A stretch of 64,000 nucleotides of DNA from Lunularia cruciata (taxonomy: Eukaryota; Streptophyta; Marchantiopsida; Lunulariales; Lunulariaceae): positions 60,478,593 to 60,542,592 of the forward strand of contig OX419759.1 of NCBI GenBank assembly GCA_948567375.1. The letters are read 5' to 3'. Below, one piece after another: positions 1-12,300 of the stretch; positions within the stretch are counted from its first letter, which is position 1, and every line of letters begins with the position of its first letter. A program made the position numbers and the translations under genes. The notes beneath the pieces are model-generated. The model ran no database searches. It had not been told where the DNA came from and saw only the letters and a program-made list of their open reading frames with translations.

Positions 1-10
1 TCTGATTCAG

Positions 11-2152
11 CATCGCTAGCAAGCCTCTCGATAGCAAGGATGCAATGGCAGCTGGACCCAGCATAGCTGCTCCATTTTCCACTAAGCTTACCCACATCGA
101 GCGGTGCCAATGGTAATCTACAAAATACACAAGAAAACAATGTCATAGTGGCTTTGATTGCGCTGGCGCAACTTGAGAATATATATATTGTCAAGCATTC
201 AAGGATCCTGCTTTCAGTAACAAAATTTCATATTGCATACTGTACCGCTTGTGAAACATCAGAATTTCTCACACTAGCATGGTTGAATCTTTCTTAACTT
301 CACTGAAGATGCCAAGAGATGTAGAGCTCCAGACGTTATTGCTTGCTGTAATATGTGAGTGTAGATGGAACCCGTTCGATTAAACACGGGTTCCTTACGG
401 GCTTGGTGGGATGTATATGTCATGGTATGGTGCAGGTCCTAGCCCAGGGTCGTTGTGCGTTAGTGAATGCTACAGCTGCGTTCCAATATACGTACTTCTA
501 TGCCCTGATTCAAGCGACATCTGTAGTGATATTGTACATGAGCGCTACTAAGTTGTTGTAAAGGCATCAGTTTAAATATCATCATCTTTCATAACTTTTC
601 GAGAGATGACGGAAGTATCATTACCGTTATTTGTCATTGAACTGCTGTTGATTTCAAGAAGTTCTCTTATCGAAAGGAAATTACTGGATAGCTTCTATCA
701 TTAGTCTGACTGCCAGTTTTGATGCCAGGTACCAACTCGACCTGTATCATTAGCAATATTTGTGGACAGATCTTGCCATTGTATTTCCCATGGTTCTCTT
801 CATGCCTGCGACTCGTGCGAGAAGAAAATTGAGTCGAGGGAAACCAAAGAGCAATCTGTTGGCACTGGCTGTATTACTCAGTGTGTTTAGGCATAGTGTG
901 CTCATCATAATATTCCAAATTATGGCACAATTTTATCTCTAGCAGCAGGTGACTGTTAAAAAGTCCCCCAAAACTATTACTCTGTGACCTTGATTGGATA
1001 GGGATCTTCAGTTAATTTTGAAAACCAGACTACCCGTGTCTTTTAATCAATTGACAAAATTGCTACTCTGTAACGGAGATAATTAGTAAGATGCCCTGGA
1101 TTTGTACAAGCACAAAAAGTAAGGTTCCCCAGCCATTACTTTTGGGATAAAGCAGGGATACTGGGTTTTATGAAATGTTGCAAAACATCGCATAGCTACA
1201 AGAACTACGGTCGAAAACTAGATAGAACGTCAAGCAATACACTGACACATTCTTTCTCTCCCGTGTCTGTGATCCGGTAACGATGGTCAGAGCTGTTACG
1301 AGAGGTCGACAGCGTTAGCGAAGACCGGGAACTGACCGCAGATTATTATTACACCAGCACAGCAGATTGTGATTACAACAACACAGTTTCCTTTCTTTTC
1401 GCCTCATTCCAGGTAAATTTATAGCGGGCAACCTATTATCAGAAGATTGAGTTCCATTGGTTTTGTTAGGGCCGGGGAAATTAAGATGACTGATTTAGTC
1501 CAGGGCAAGGGATAGAGCAACTGAAAGGAATTTTCAATATATTACCCTGCTATTAAATTGTCCCAAATCCACCAAAGCGTATTACCCAGTAGAAGTCCAA
1601 AGTTATTAACTCGTTCGCTGGTTGATTAACCCGTCAAAAATTGACATTCAGTAACTACACCTAACCATGAAACGGTGGAATATGCAGTATGTGAGCTTGG
1701 CAATGACGTTGCGCCAGGGCTTCGGGATATTCAGACGTTCTCCTCTCATCAACATTCCCTTTACCGCATCATTGATCTGCCAGTTTATTATCTCCTCGAT
1801 TTTCATGCTAGGGCTCCCATCATACATATTGAGCGCCTTCAGCTTGGTTGATCTGTCAGATCAGAAAGTTTTTCTTTTCGGACTCTGGTTGATGGTCCTT
1901 GCAAACTTCCTACTCTTTATAGTGTTTGAAAGCTACGCAGTAAGCCACAGGTCAACTGAGCTTGAGATGTCAGTCAAAGATGAGGAGACGGATTATGATC
2001 ACATGGTACCCAAACCTACTGAAGTACAGATAGGGGTTCGTCGTTTGAAGTGCGAATATCACAACTGGAGTCCTGGGAAGCCCGTAGCTCGAGACTTCAT
2101 GAAGGTTCCTGAAATCTTTAGACATGGGGCCGTCTTTCGTAAGTGTTCATAG
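11..2152 (+). pseudogene. 3' part of a dead P5B-type (ATP13A-like) ATPase gene
   Basis: The segment matches the last five exons of the intact ATPase gene at 6304-15696, in the same order and phase. Exon equivalents are 11-112, 436-539, 729-948, 1291-1412 and 1688-2152. Several breaks make it a pseudogene. The first exon is one base shorter (102 versus 103), giving a frameshift. The second has GA where the intact copy has its GT donor (540-541). The third has two in-frame TAG codons (751-753 and 940-942), the second replacing a Gln codon. The fourth is 122 bases instead of 126, has a frame change and a TGA, and has Cys in place of the Trp of the WYE motif. The last exon is still fully open and encodes the final membrane segments and a soluble tail ending at TGA 2152. 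Its 5' part lies outside the window. It is inferred to be a tandem duplicate that lost function. Confidence 0.9.
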
Positions 2153-2934
2153 ATGTTGCTACAACAATGTCTGAAGTAGCTCGATTCTGTCTGCCTCTTG
2201 TAATTCCTTTGCTAGATGTTAAAAAGGGCTAGTACCGTTTGATCTGATGCTACTCCGGTTCAGTTCTGTTGTCCTCTGCAGAAGAGGCTAACTAATTTGT
2301 GAAGTAGTATTTAAAGTCATGATGTTAAATTGCTTTGGGCGAATTCCTTCAATTTTGTAATGGTTGCTGGTGGCACTGTTAAATTCTCTCGACCTTTACA
2401 ATCAATATATTCCATTATATCAACTCTAATCATAAAGATAAACGAGGATACTCGGTTCGCAGGACATACTTGTGATGTCCCTTGTACCGTCAATTGCATA
2501 CAAAAACCTATCACATTGAGAATGTGCAATGAATACCTACTTAAACCAACACTTGACTAATAACAAGTTCTCAAAGTTCTCTGAACTTTCCTGAGATTGT
2601 AGATTATACTCCGTCGCTAACAATCTTGATAAGAAAAATAGCAAACCCTGGGTTCAAGAATCTGTGAAGCCCTATCTAGTACTTCATATTTCCATCGTAC
2701 AGTCGGTGCCAAAAGGATACTCTTAGTGCCCTTCCATCAGTGATCCTTCATGCGTGGTACCCCTATGTTCAGTCTTGGCTATGTGCTCCAATGAAACAGA
2801 AAATGGAAACCTCGCAACACCCCACACTTGTGAACCTATATCCGGGTAGGTGCTCCTTTAGATCACTTAGTTTGTTGTTGGGAGAGTTGTACTCAGAAAC
2901 CGCTATATCTCAAGATTTCTGGGCGGTCGCAAAG
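2153..2934. other. Intergenic, no gene seen
   Basis: The stretch lies between the end of the dead ATPase copy and the stop codon of the minus-strand deaminase gene. Open frames at 2317-2560 overlap on both strands and show no family motif or splice context. It presumably holds the 3' UTRs of both neighbours. Confidence 0.5.
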
Positions 2935-4827
2935 CTAGTCAGCTACTTTAACAGGTCGATGTGGGCGAGGGGCTGCATAGGATAACCACGGCCGTGATAT
3001 CAACACACATGTCACAGAAGATACGTGTTCAATTCTTCGACCCCAGAAGTATCTAAATTCTCCATATGAAACGAAAGTATGGTCGAACAGCGACAGGGGA
3101 GAAGCATTTTTGGTGTATTGCTCACCATTAGGGTTGCCTTGCTCATAGAAACTGCGCAACAACGCAACTCCTTCATCTGCTAGAATCCCACCTACGCTTT
3201 CAAAGCCCTTTTTCTTCGAAGATACATAATCAGACTGGTCCTTAGAAGGGCTGAACTACACCACAACAGGGAAGACTATTTGTGCTTGAGTGGTCGGACA
3301 AATTAATGAAGCAGATGCCTATTCTGAATCAGAATCACAGCAATCTACCTACAAGATATAAGCATGAAAGTGTGAAGCTGATTGATCAAGAGGATTGTGA
3401 GATAGTATGAGATGGTGGCCTGATTCTACTGACCCTTCACCACATCCACCGCAGCCATCAGTATGCAGTGGTAATATGGAGCCACAACCTCCAAATCGAT
3501 CATTACCGCAGCCATAGTAGACTTGCTTGATTCCTGCAAAGAAAATTGACAGTTGAGTTAAGTTATGACATTTTTCTTTGCTGACCATTCCGGTATGGTC
3601 TTGTTATTTCAGGTGTCGGTCATGCAACTGTGGCAAAAAGATTGGAATACACTTTTCTTCTCCGTAAAAAAATAAACTAATACATGGTGACATCCAAATG
3701 GAGACACAAAGAATACCAGGTTATGTATCGGAAGTCGATAGTCAGGCATGAAACTCAGTACCTAAGATGGCCAATGCAGCAGCACACATGATGCACGGTT
3801 CACATGTCACGTAAAGCACGCATTCACTGAACTTTTTAGCTAGTTGCTCTTTAATGGATTGGGAGTTTGATCGAGATGGTGTCCATTGAGCCAAAATCAT
3901 GTCAACAGCTTCCATCTCTGCATGTCTCGTTGCCTGAGATCATAACTATGAATAAGTATACCTTCTGAGTACCTTATACTATTGCTCACAAAAGTACAGA
4001 AACTGGCCCCAACTTGCTCAAAGAATTGTAAGAAAGATTCAAGTGACGAATCTTACATTTCTAGTTTCATTCACCCTGTTGCTGCCAGAACCAATGACAT
4101 TCCCGTTTTCAACAATGACACACCTGGTCAAAGTCAAAACCTTCCAATTTAGGTCACATGAATTTTGACACTCTTAGGTGCTAACAATTGTCTGGGACTA
4201 GAATACTGAACGGACACAACATGGGAAGAACACGGGAACAACATGAAAGAAATAGAACTGTGAGGTGCAGAGATTGTATGCCCTACTCTGCTCATACAGA
4301 AAATAAATAGTTGGGACCATAAAGTTCACCGACATGAAGTTTCCAGGACACAGCAGCTACAGTCCAACAAGCAATTCAGATTTCCTACGATGGGAATTGA
4401 AGACTCGTACCCCACAGGCACTTCAAGTCTGGCTAGCGCATTTTTAGCCTGTGAAACCACTCCAGAATCAAATGAAAACGAGCCAATAGTCTTTGACATT
4501 TTTGTCTAAAGCATGTCCTTCTACCTCTTGCAGAGAACACAACAAAATCTCCACGGACCATTCTGTGTCGAATCAATACTTGCTTTCACACTAGTCTATG
4601 AAGTAGACAATCCTTTTTGAATCACTGAAATAAGGATGTCATGGAGAATATCTGTGAACAAAAGCAGAATAGAGAGCTGAATCCTTTGAGAAAGCGATGA
4701 CAAATCTGTTAAGAAACAGAGATAATTCCCTTAAACAGAAAACTATTCCTGCATCAGAGCCTGGGGTTACCTCATTTATTGCCAAGCGCATAAATTTAAT
4801 CACTTCTGGTGACACTGCCGAGTCCAT
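2935..4827 (-). CDS. TAD2: tRNA-specific adenosine deaminase 2 (catalytic subunit of A34-to-I34 editing)
   Basis: Seven exons on the minus strand join in phase: 4827-4771, 4448-4411, 4123-4057, 3933-3762, 3533-3353, 3250-3126 and 2972-2935. They total 678 bases, or 225 codons plus TAG. The ATG at 4827 is the first in frame. The protein has the deaminase signature. HAEMEA is at residues 58-63 (zinc His58, proton-shuttling Glu60), and PCIMC is at 100-104, with Cys101 and Cys104 completing the zinc site. [30 protein letters not shown] and a GNPN...RPHRPV tail follow the TAD2/ADAT2 family. By family knowledge it works with TAD3/ADAT3 to convert wobble A34 to inosine in several tRNAs. Residues ~148-185 form a Gly/Cys/Ser/His-rich stretch, and the protein is about 30 residues longer than I recall for Arabidopsis. 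The 3250 acceptor is the least certain junction. The gene is divergent from the ATPase at 6304. Confidence 0.92.
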
Positions 4828-6303
4828 ATAATCCAATCTTTGCAGCTTCAAGAACACGATCTTGAGGCTCAGAAAAAAGAGCTAGTTATGTACTTTTCTG
4901 AAACTAGACATATCAATTTCAGAGCTTGTGGTGCACAATAGAATTCACGAGATTCAAATTGCTGAAAGGAACGGGCCCGATCTCACGAAATGTTGGTCAG
5001 GTGAACCCAGGAGAAAGGCTCTTCGAAAAATTGTAATTGCAGGAACCTCAATTTGTTCGTTCATGCATTTACAGGTCGTAGAGAGAAATTCGTCTGAAAT
5101 ATTTGACCTCGGGGCTCAAAAGTAGTAGCTCCGAAATTCTGAACTAGAATCAGAGCTGAATAAGTCATAAATAGAGGTCTAAAAGTCACAACGTGAACAG
5201 TAATATCGAATGACAGCAACTCATCTATCGCCACAAACCCCGCTGGTCCAAAACCCCAAGTCCAATACCTGACTTGCTAGTGTCGGTGATCTCACCGGAT
5301 ACAACCAGTCAGCAATTTGAGTAACCCACTATCAGAAGTCTTTGGGACATCATCCATCTAGAGTAACGACGGAAGGCAAGACCATGGCCCGTCAAACTAG
5401 TTCGGTGACCGGAGGGTGTGGCCAACAGGTTAGATCGGTCACCGTTTGTCATTGGGTTTAGTGGCCTTGAACTTCCACAGTGTAGATTCTTGAGTCGACG
5501 GGAGATTTTAGGAAGGGGTTCGACTCAAAGCAGAAGATACTGATAGTGCGGTCGCATCAGATCCGAAAGAGGTCGTATGAAGAATGGGACCACTTGTGCC
5601 TGTCGGGCCTGATTCCAGGGCTATTTGCTCCAAGCAGTCGCAGGATGATCTGCTATGGCTGCTACTTGTTATCACCTCCTGCATTAGACCATCTTCTAGG
5701 TCATCTCGTGTCTGGCTGCACTAACTCCGGAAACATAAGCGGTTGAGCTGCGTAAGAACTCATAGGCGTTGTTGACAATTTTGCTATCCATGAACTTCGT
5801 GTTTGGGCCGTCAGTTTTGTTGCATTATGTCTTCCAATTGTGATTAAATAGGATAGATCGGCATTCACGTATTTTTTAATATATGTTGAGGAATTCAATT
5901 CGTGCTTTTTCCAGTTCGAGACTGTGAATTTCTTAATTTGACGAGTGCAGTATCTTCCAGATCCGAGATTTAGGTAGTTCTTCCCCAAATTTGAAGTGTC
6001 ACTAGGAGGAACGTGCTTCGAGGTAACAGATATGAAGAAGAGACGGCTCAACTCTCATTGCGGAATCATAGAATTGAAACTTTACTTATCAGATGTATTC
6101 GCTTAACTATGATCTTCTGTCCTATCTTGGACTCCGGATTGAAGATCATGACATCTACGAAAAGGCGTCCTTCCGCGAGTGCTCTGATTGAGAATTAACA
6201 CTAACTTTCAAGGTGTAATTTTATCGAGTGGAGAAGGCAACTATTAGTATATGTTCCCATGTACTAGCGCGAGAAAGCAAAATTCGCCTAGATCAGTTGC
6301 CTA
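4828..6303. promoter_or_regulatory. Shared intergenic interval between divergent TAD2 and P5B ATPase genes
   Basis: The two intact genes start 1.48 kb apart and are transcribed away from each other, so both promoters and 5' UTRs must lie here. I see no coding family match; small open frames such as 5701-6051 have no recognisable motif. No single TATA element can be assigned with confidence. The regulatory label rests on gene arrangement only. Confidence 0.4.
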
Positions 6304-9300
6304 ATGGCGGAGGCTGATTGCCAGGACGTGAGTATGAGAAACGGATTTCCCTTTAAAAGGGGAAGACTTTTTGTGAAACATTATGCCAGAAATCAATACG
6401 CCGGGAACGATGAAGAAGACTGGTTGTTTCAAGATACAAGTATGGTTGATAGGCCTCCAGCATCAATCCCCCAATTGCCTGGCCAAAATGCGGTGCAGGA
6501 CTCTGAACAAGGGCCTAACACCGAGAGGTCAAGAAGCGCTGGGTCTCCACGAGAGATGTCAGTATTGGATGAGGATGACCAGATTTTAGAAATAAAGTCT
6601 GCCAAGTTCTATCGATGTTCTATCATTAAGGACTTGATCTTTCTGCTCGCCTGCATGGTGAGTGGAGGAATGGCCCTAGTCATATGTTCTACGTGGCCTC
6701 GTATTTATGCAAGACTTCGATTTGTGGAGGTGCACCAGAATGATGAGGCTGCAGAACGTGTACTTGTGGAAAGCATGGATGGGATTTTGACCCTTGCTCA
6801 CATTCAATGGATTTGTACCAAGGATGATGACAAGTGTTGGATAAACGCTAGCAAGGCTCGGTTCTCTTCTGATGAGGTACTGAGTCTTTGATAAAGCCCC
6901 CTCGTAAAGAATTATAATGGCGGCACATTCGGTCAGTAGAAGCTAGAGATTATGACAGGATGCCCGGACAACCAATTCCCCTTTTCTGGTTGAAGTAGAA
7001 TCGTAGTAGAAAATACATTTAGTCTTGCAGGAGAATATGGATCTTGCAGAATAGCTTGGCTTTCAAAGAACCTTTCAATCTACATCCTTATAATTGAAAG
7101 ATGTGAAGTTTTCAGCTAAGTACGCATCTCATCCAGTAGCCAGTCTGAGTCTAGCATAGAGCACACAAGTTCACAAGCAGATCATAGTCATCAGATCCTC
7201 TGTTCTGAGGACTGGCTCCGACAACATAACACTATGTTGAAAGCTTGGAGTCTACAACTGCATGATGACTGCTAGGACACTAATCCGCCAGGAAAAAGCA
7301 TTAAAGTCCGCCAGGAATGAGCAATGTACTACAGTTGTCAACGATTGACCTACCGCTGTGGCCACATTCCCTACCGCCTTTTGATGTACTGGGGCAATAT
7401 GCGCGCAGAACAAGTCCGCATGAATAATCAGAACTTCCCAAACAAAAGACTAGGATCTGGATATAATACCCTGGGGATGGTCTTTGGAGCATAACGTGCC
7501 AAGACAAAATGACTCCAACTTGTGTAGACCGCAATCCGCGGCGCACATAAACAATGCCTCAAGCAGAAAAGGTCGTTAATTATCAAGTAGAGGAAAGAGC
7601 TCATTCCAATTAATATGGTGACACAAGTGACGGCATAGTCGTGTGGCACTTTACGGAGCAAGTTGACTTGTAGGCAAGAAGCTATGCTCGTATTGATTAC
7701 TGACAGTTCAGTATGCATGCAAAGTCATTTGGAGACGAGCTCTTTCAAGTGTTCGCTTCTAGGTAGTCAGTTCTGACAGTCCATCAGCGGGAGGAAATTT
7801 CAACTCCCCGGTATATGCATACTAACATATAAAGTATTACTTCTAAGTTGTCTGTTCTGGCAGTCGCTCACGTACAGACCTCGAATGTTCATATGGCGTG
7901 AAGAACGCTTCTGGTATAACTTTCAACTTGGTAGCTGGACTCGCAGAGGCTTCAATACGGACGTGACATATGCTGAGCTACATTCTGTAGCGAGTAACTG
8001 TGCATTAAAAGAGATTGGCCATGATCCAGAAGAAAGTAAGTGATAGTAAATGCTACATATCATTATTTGCTTTAACTAAGGCTCAATCGCCTTCGCCACG
8101 AGAGGAACGAGCAGTGACTAATTTTGCTGACTTGGGATTCGTGTGCAGATAAGAAGTCTGATTCTAGAGAGAGGCGTAGTTTGGTTTATGGATCTAATCA
8201 ACTTACCGTGAAGGTGCCAGACCTCTGGTAAGGAATCTCACTCCATTGTGCTACCAGGTTCCATGCAATCCCAACTGCGTCGTACCAGGTTTAATTGATC
8301 CTCTGCGTATGCTGCGCAGGAACCTGCTGTTGTTGGAGATCTTCAGACCTTTCTTCTTATTTCAGGTTTTCTCTATTATCTTTTGGATCTGCTCATCGTA
8401 TCAGATATACGCCTATGTCATCCTAAGCCTTACAATTGTTACGGTTTTATACAACGTGATTGAGACTCGTCAAAACTTACTCGCTGTCAAGAAGCTGGCT
8501 GCTTCCGAATGTGAGCTGAAAAGGCTAACGCTGGTAGCAGACGACACAGCTGAACTTCGGCTGAGACCAGTGTTGGTGTCTTCATCCGAGTTATTGCCAG
8601 GAGATATCGTGCAGATTGAAGCAGGAATGATCTTTCCATGCGATTTTGTGCTGCTTATTGGGCAATGCGTCGTGAATGAATCAATGCTCACTGGAGAAAG
8701 CGCTCCTGTTTCCAAAACACCTCTACCTCTAGGGCACGCAGCTTTTGGCCAGGTACGCATTTTTTCATGCGTTCATCTTTCAAGTTCCGTGCTGAACCCT
8801 CTCTCAAGTCTTGAAGGACGTCTCAACTTTAACGTTTGCTATAAGAGTTGGTGGAATGCTGCAGATGTTTCGAACACAATCAGAGCGTGACGGCAGATAT
8901 AAGTTGCTATCGGGAACCAAAGCTGTTCAGATCAGGGGCTCTTCTAATCCTCATGCATCCTTTTCTAGTTTTGAATTGGAGAGTGACCAACCTGCCTCCA
9001 TTTGGCAATTCGTGTCGCCTCGACCGTCGAGCCTGGATCCCCTTGCTATCAAGGTGCTTACCTAGACTGTCTTGTTTAGGTAGGGACCTGCCCCATCATG
9101 TAGTTTTCTACATGTGCTTAAGTGCTGCGTATTGACGTAAATGTTCATACTGATCCTCACGGTACCTGCTGGTCAATCAGGAGGAGGCTACGACAGTTGC
9201 AGCTATGGTGATTAGCACAGCATATGGAACAGCTAAAGGCCAACTCGTTCGGGCTATCCTTTTTCCTAAGCCATCAAAATATGACTTCGAGAAAAAGCTC

Positions 9301-12300
9301 TACTATTTCGTTGCAAACCTTGGAGTTTACTTGGTTTTCGTCTGCATTGTCACTATACTTTGGCAAGCTGGCAGAGTAAGCATATTTGTTGCCTCGTTAT
9401 TGGCTGCTCTCTGCTCTCGTAAACTTCTCAACGACATTGCCTGCTCTACAAAATATTGTTCAAAGCGCTCCAGTCACATTTGAGCGGATAAATATTAGAG
9501 TTAAAGATGTTCGAAGTTGCTGTTAACCGTGAGTTATAGGATAAGTTACACTTAAAGCGGTAAGCCCTGGATGCATATAGACTAGTGTATAATTTGACTC
9601 GCTAACATTGTGTGTGAAAGAAAATCGTTTAATCCATAATCTGTCAACGGTGGTTCTGGATCCAGGAGTCAAGAACGCAAATTGTCAAAAACTGCATCAA
9701 TCTAATTACAATTGCTGTTCCACCAGCATTACCACTGGCTCTTTCCATTGGTCTTTCAGTTTCTTTCACTCGTCTACAAACGAAGGGGATATATTGCATC
9801 AATCCAAATCGCATAATCAACGCAGGTCGGGTCAACACTTTGTGTTTTGATAAAACCGGCACGCTCACTGAGGATGGTTTGAGTTTAAAAGGGGTGGTAC
9901 CAGTCATCTGCAGCGAAAGCAAAAGCGTGCCGAGGGTGACCAAGTGTGGAAAACTGGAAGAGGATCTCCAGGCTTTATATCGTCAGGGTAACCAAGTAAG
10001 ATGCCGGTTCCAAATAGCATTTGCTAATCTGAATGAAGATCCCAATTCTGTGAGATACTTGCTGCATCGTATGGGTACGTGCTTGAGCATATCTACAAAT
10101 TTGATCAAGCCTTTGAACTGCAGGCTCTGTTATCTGTGCAAGGGGATACTTCAGATGACAAAACAGCTCTCTCCTCTCTCGGTTTGTTCTACACCTTGGC
10201 GGCGTGTCATAGTATCTCCCTTCTGGACGAGCCAGCGTCAGAACCTGACTGTGCAACGGGTGAGGAACTAGTGGATGAACTTGGTCAGACAAGCCCTAGA
10301 TGGAAGGATTTGCTACGCAGGGTTCGGAGGGCAAATGGAACTGGAAGCTCGTATACGAAACAGAGGACACAAGATTCTGGGCTCTTTATAGGGAAGGAGG
10401 AAGTAGATTTGAACTCCAAAAATACATTTATTGGAGACCCGTTGGAGATTCAAATGTTTTCTAAAACAGGTGAGCATCATAAACTTCTGAAGGTTTTGTT
10501 GCTGCAATGTTTAATTTCGTAAGGAATGTACCAAAATGATGGTCTAAAATTCGCGGGAACCTAGAAACGAGCATGGTATGGATAAAGAAGCCGAAGCAAG
10601 TGAATTTTACTTGGCTGTACATCTGCATCCGCTGTTAAGATTTGTTATATATGCGTAAACTGGCTTTCAGTATAGATATTAAATCGGCATCCATGAATGG
10701 TAATTTCATTCTTAGAACACAGTAGATATGTGACCTCTTCAGACCAAGAGACTAGTGCTTTACTGATTAGTACCACTCATGTTTTCCTTTTCCAATCCTC
10801 TTCAGCTTAGACATAGATGATTTACATTCAAGGGCTCTAGCATCTTCATAGCTACTCAATTCTACGGTGACTATATAGGTTGGAATCACCTCAGCCGTCC
10901 AGACGAGCCAATCATAATCACAGAGGATATTTCAGATTCAATAATCTGGACAAATATGCATCCTTCTATCGAGACTGTGGTCATTCCTCCTAAGGACGTT
11001 GATTCTCAGCAAGTCCTTGCAACTTTAAGACGTTTTGACTTCGACTCTGAAATCCGCCTCATGAGCAGCATAGTCCTTGAAATGCCCTCATCGAAATCAA
11101 GTTTCGATGAAGCCAGAACTTGGGTGCTTGTGAAAGGGGCACCGGAGAGGTAGGTCATGGACAGTTCTGAAGTAAAGCCCTGAGGGAATAGAAAGTAATA
11201 CTAGTCAGACTTAAGCTTCACTTATTTGTTGCTTGGACTTGTAGGAACTCATGGACAAAACCCTGTACATGTGCTTAAAAGAATATTCTTTGCACTCGAT
11301 ATCATGCTTCGCTTTAAATTCTCATTGATGTGGTTCTGATACATTTTGCAGTTTGCAGGAAGTTTGCACCGCTGAGTCATTACCTCAAGATTTTAATATT
11401 CAACTCCAGGAACTTACTCTGAGTGGCTACCGTGTTCTCGCATGTGCATATCGGTTGCTTGGGTCTATAACTTTGCAGCAGGTCAGCCACCGTCAACTGC
11501 AGCCCTAACTAACTATCATACTTGAAAAACTGTCCTACAGCACATGATATGAGCAGTATGTCAAGTACATATATAAGAGCCGATTTTAATTGTGTACGCT
11601 GAAACGATCCTCACCTTTTCTCAATTCCGGTAACAGAGAACTGCATTTAACACATTGACCGTGATTGTAGGTCCTGGTCGCCAATCGAAGTCAAATGGAA
11701 ATAGGTTTAATCTTCTGTGGTTTCATGGCTATGGAGAACAAGGTTAAGGCAGAAACCTCAGATGTTCTACTCCAATTAGCCAGGGCTGGTCTACGTGAAG
11801 TGATGGTGACAGGCGACAATCCATTGACTGCAATCTCTGTCTGCAGGTACCGTCTTTATTTGCCTTACGCTAATGGAAATACTTTCTAGAGATCTCAAAA
11901 ATGTCACAAAATTCTCCAAGACCCCATACATGACTACTTCACTCCTTGTTCGACCACCTCCTGTAACAGAACGGATGAAGCTTTGGGAAGTACATATGCA
12001 TAGTGGTTGAACTCATACCCCTGCTGAAGTGTCTGCTGATATAGCTTACTTGCTTCTCTATCTGCGCTAATGGCCTTCTCGCCTGGGCTCAAAAGCATAG
12101 AACCTACTGTGGAAGGCTAGCATTGAGAGAGAGCCCGCTAATACAGTGCAATCGGTTCTTTGGCCATTGTTGCAAGTAGTTTGTGAAGTAATTGTTGCTC
12201 GTCCCTTATCATAGCAAAGAAGCCTCCAGTCCAGCCCGAACAATCGGTTAGTACATACCTCGCTCATTTAAGTTTTAGTGACCTACGAACTTCTTACCAA

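Noticed and set aside
355-2152. Separate small genes from the open frames at 355-561, 760-942 and 1667-2152
   Set aside because: They align exon by exon with the 3' end of the intact ATPase gene and are parts of one pseudogene.
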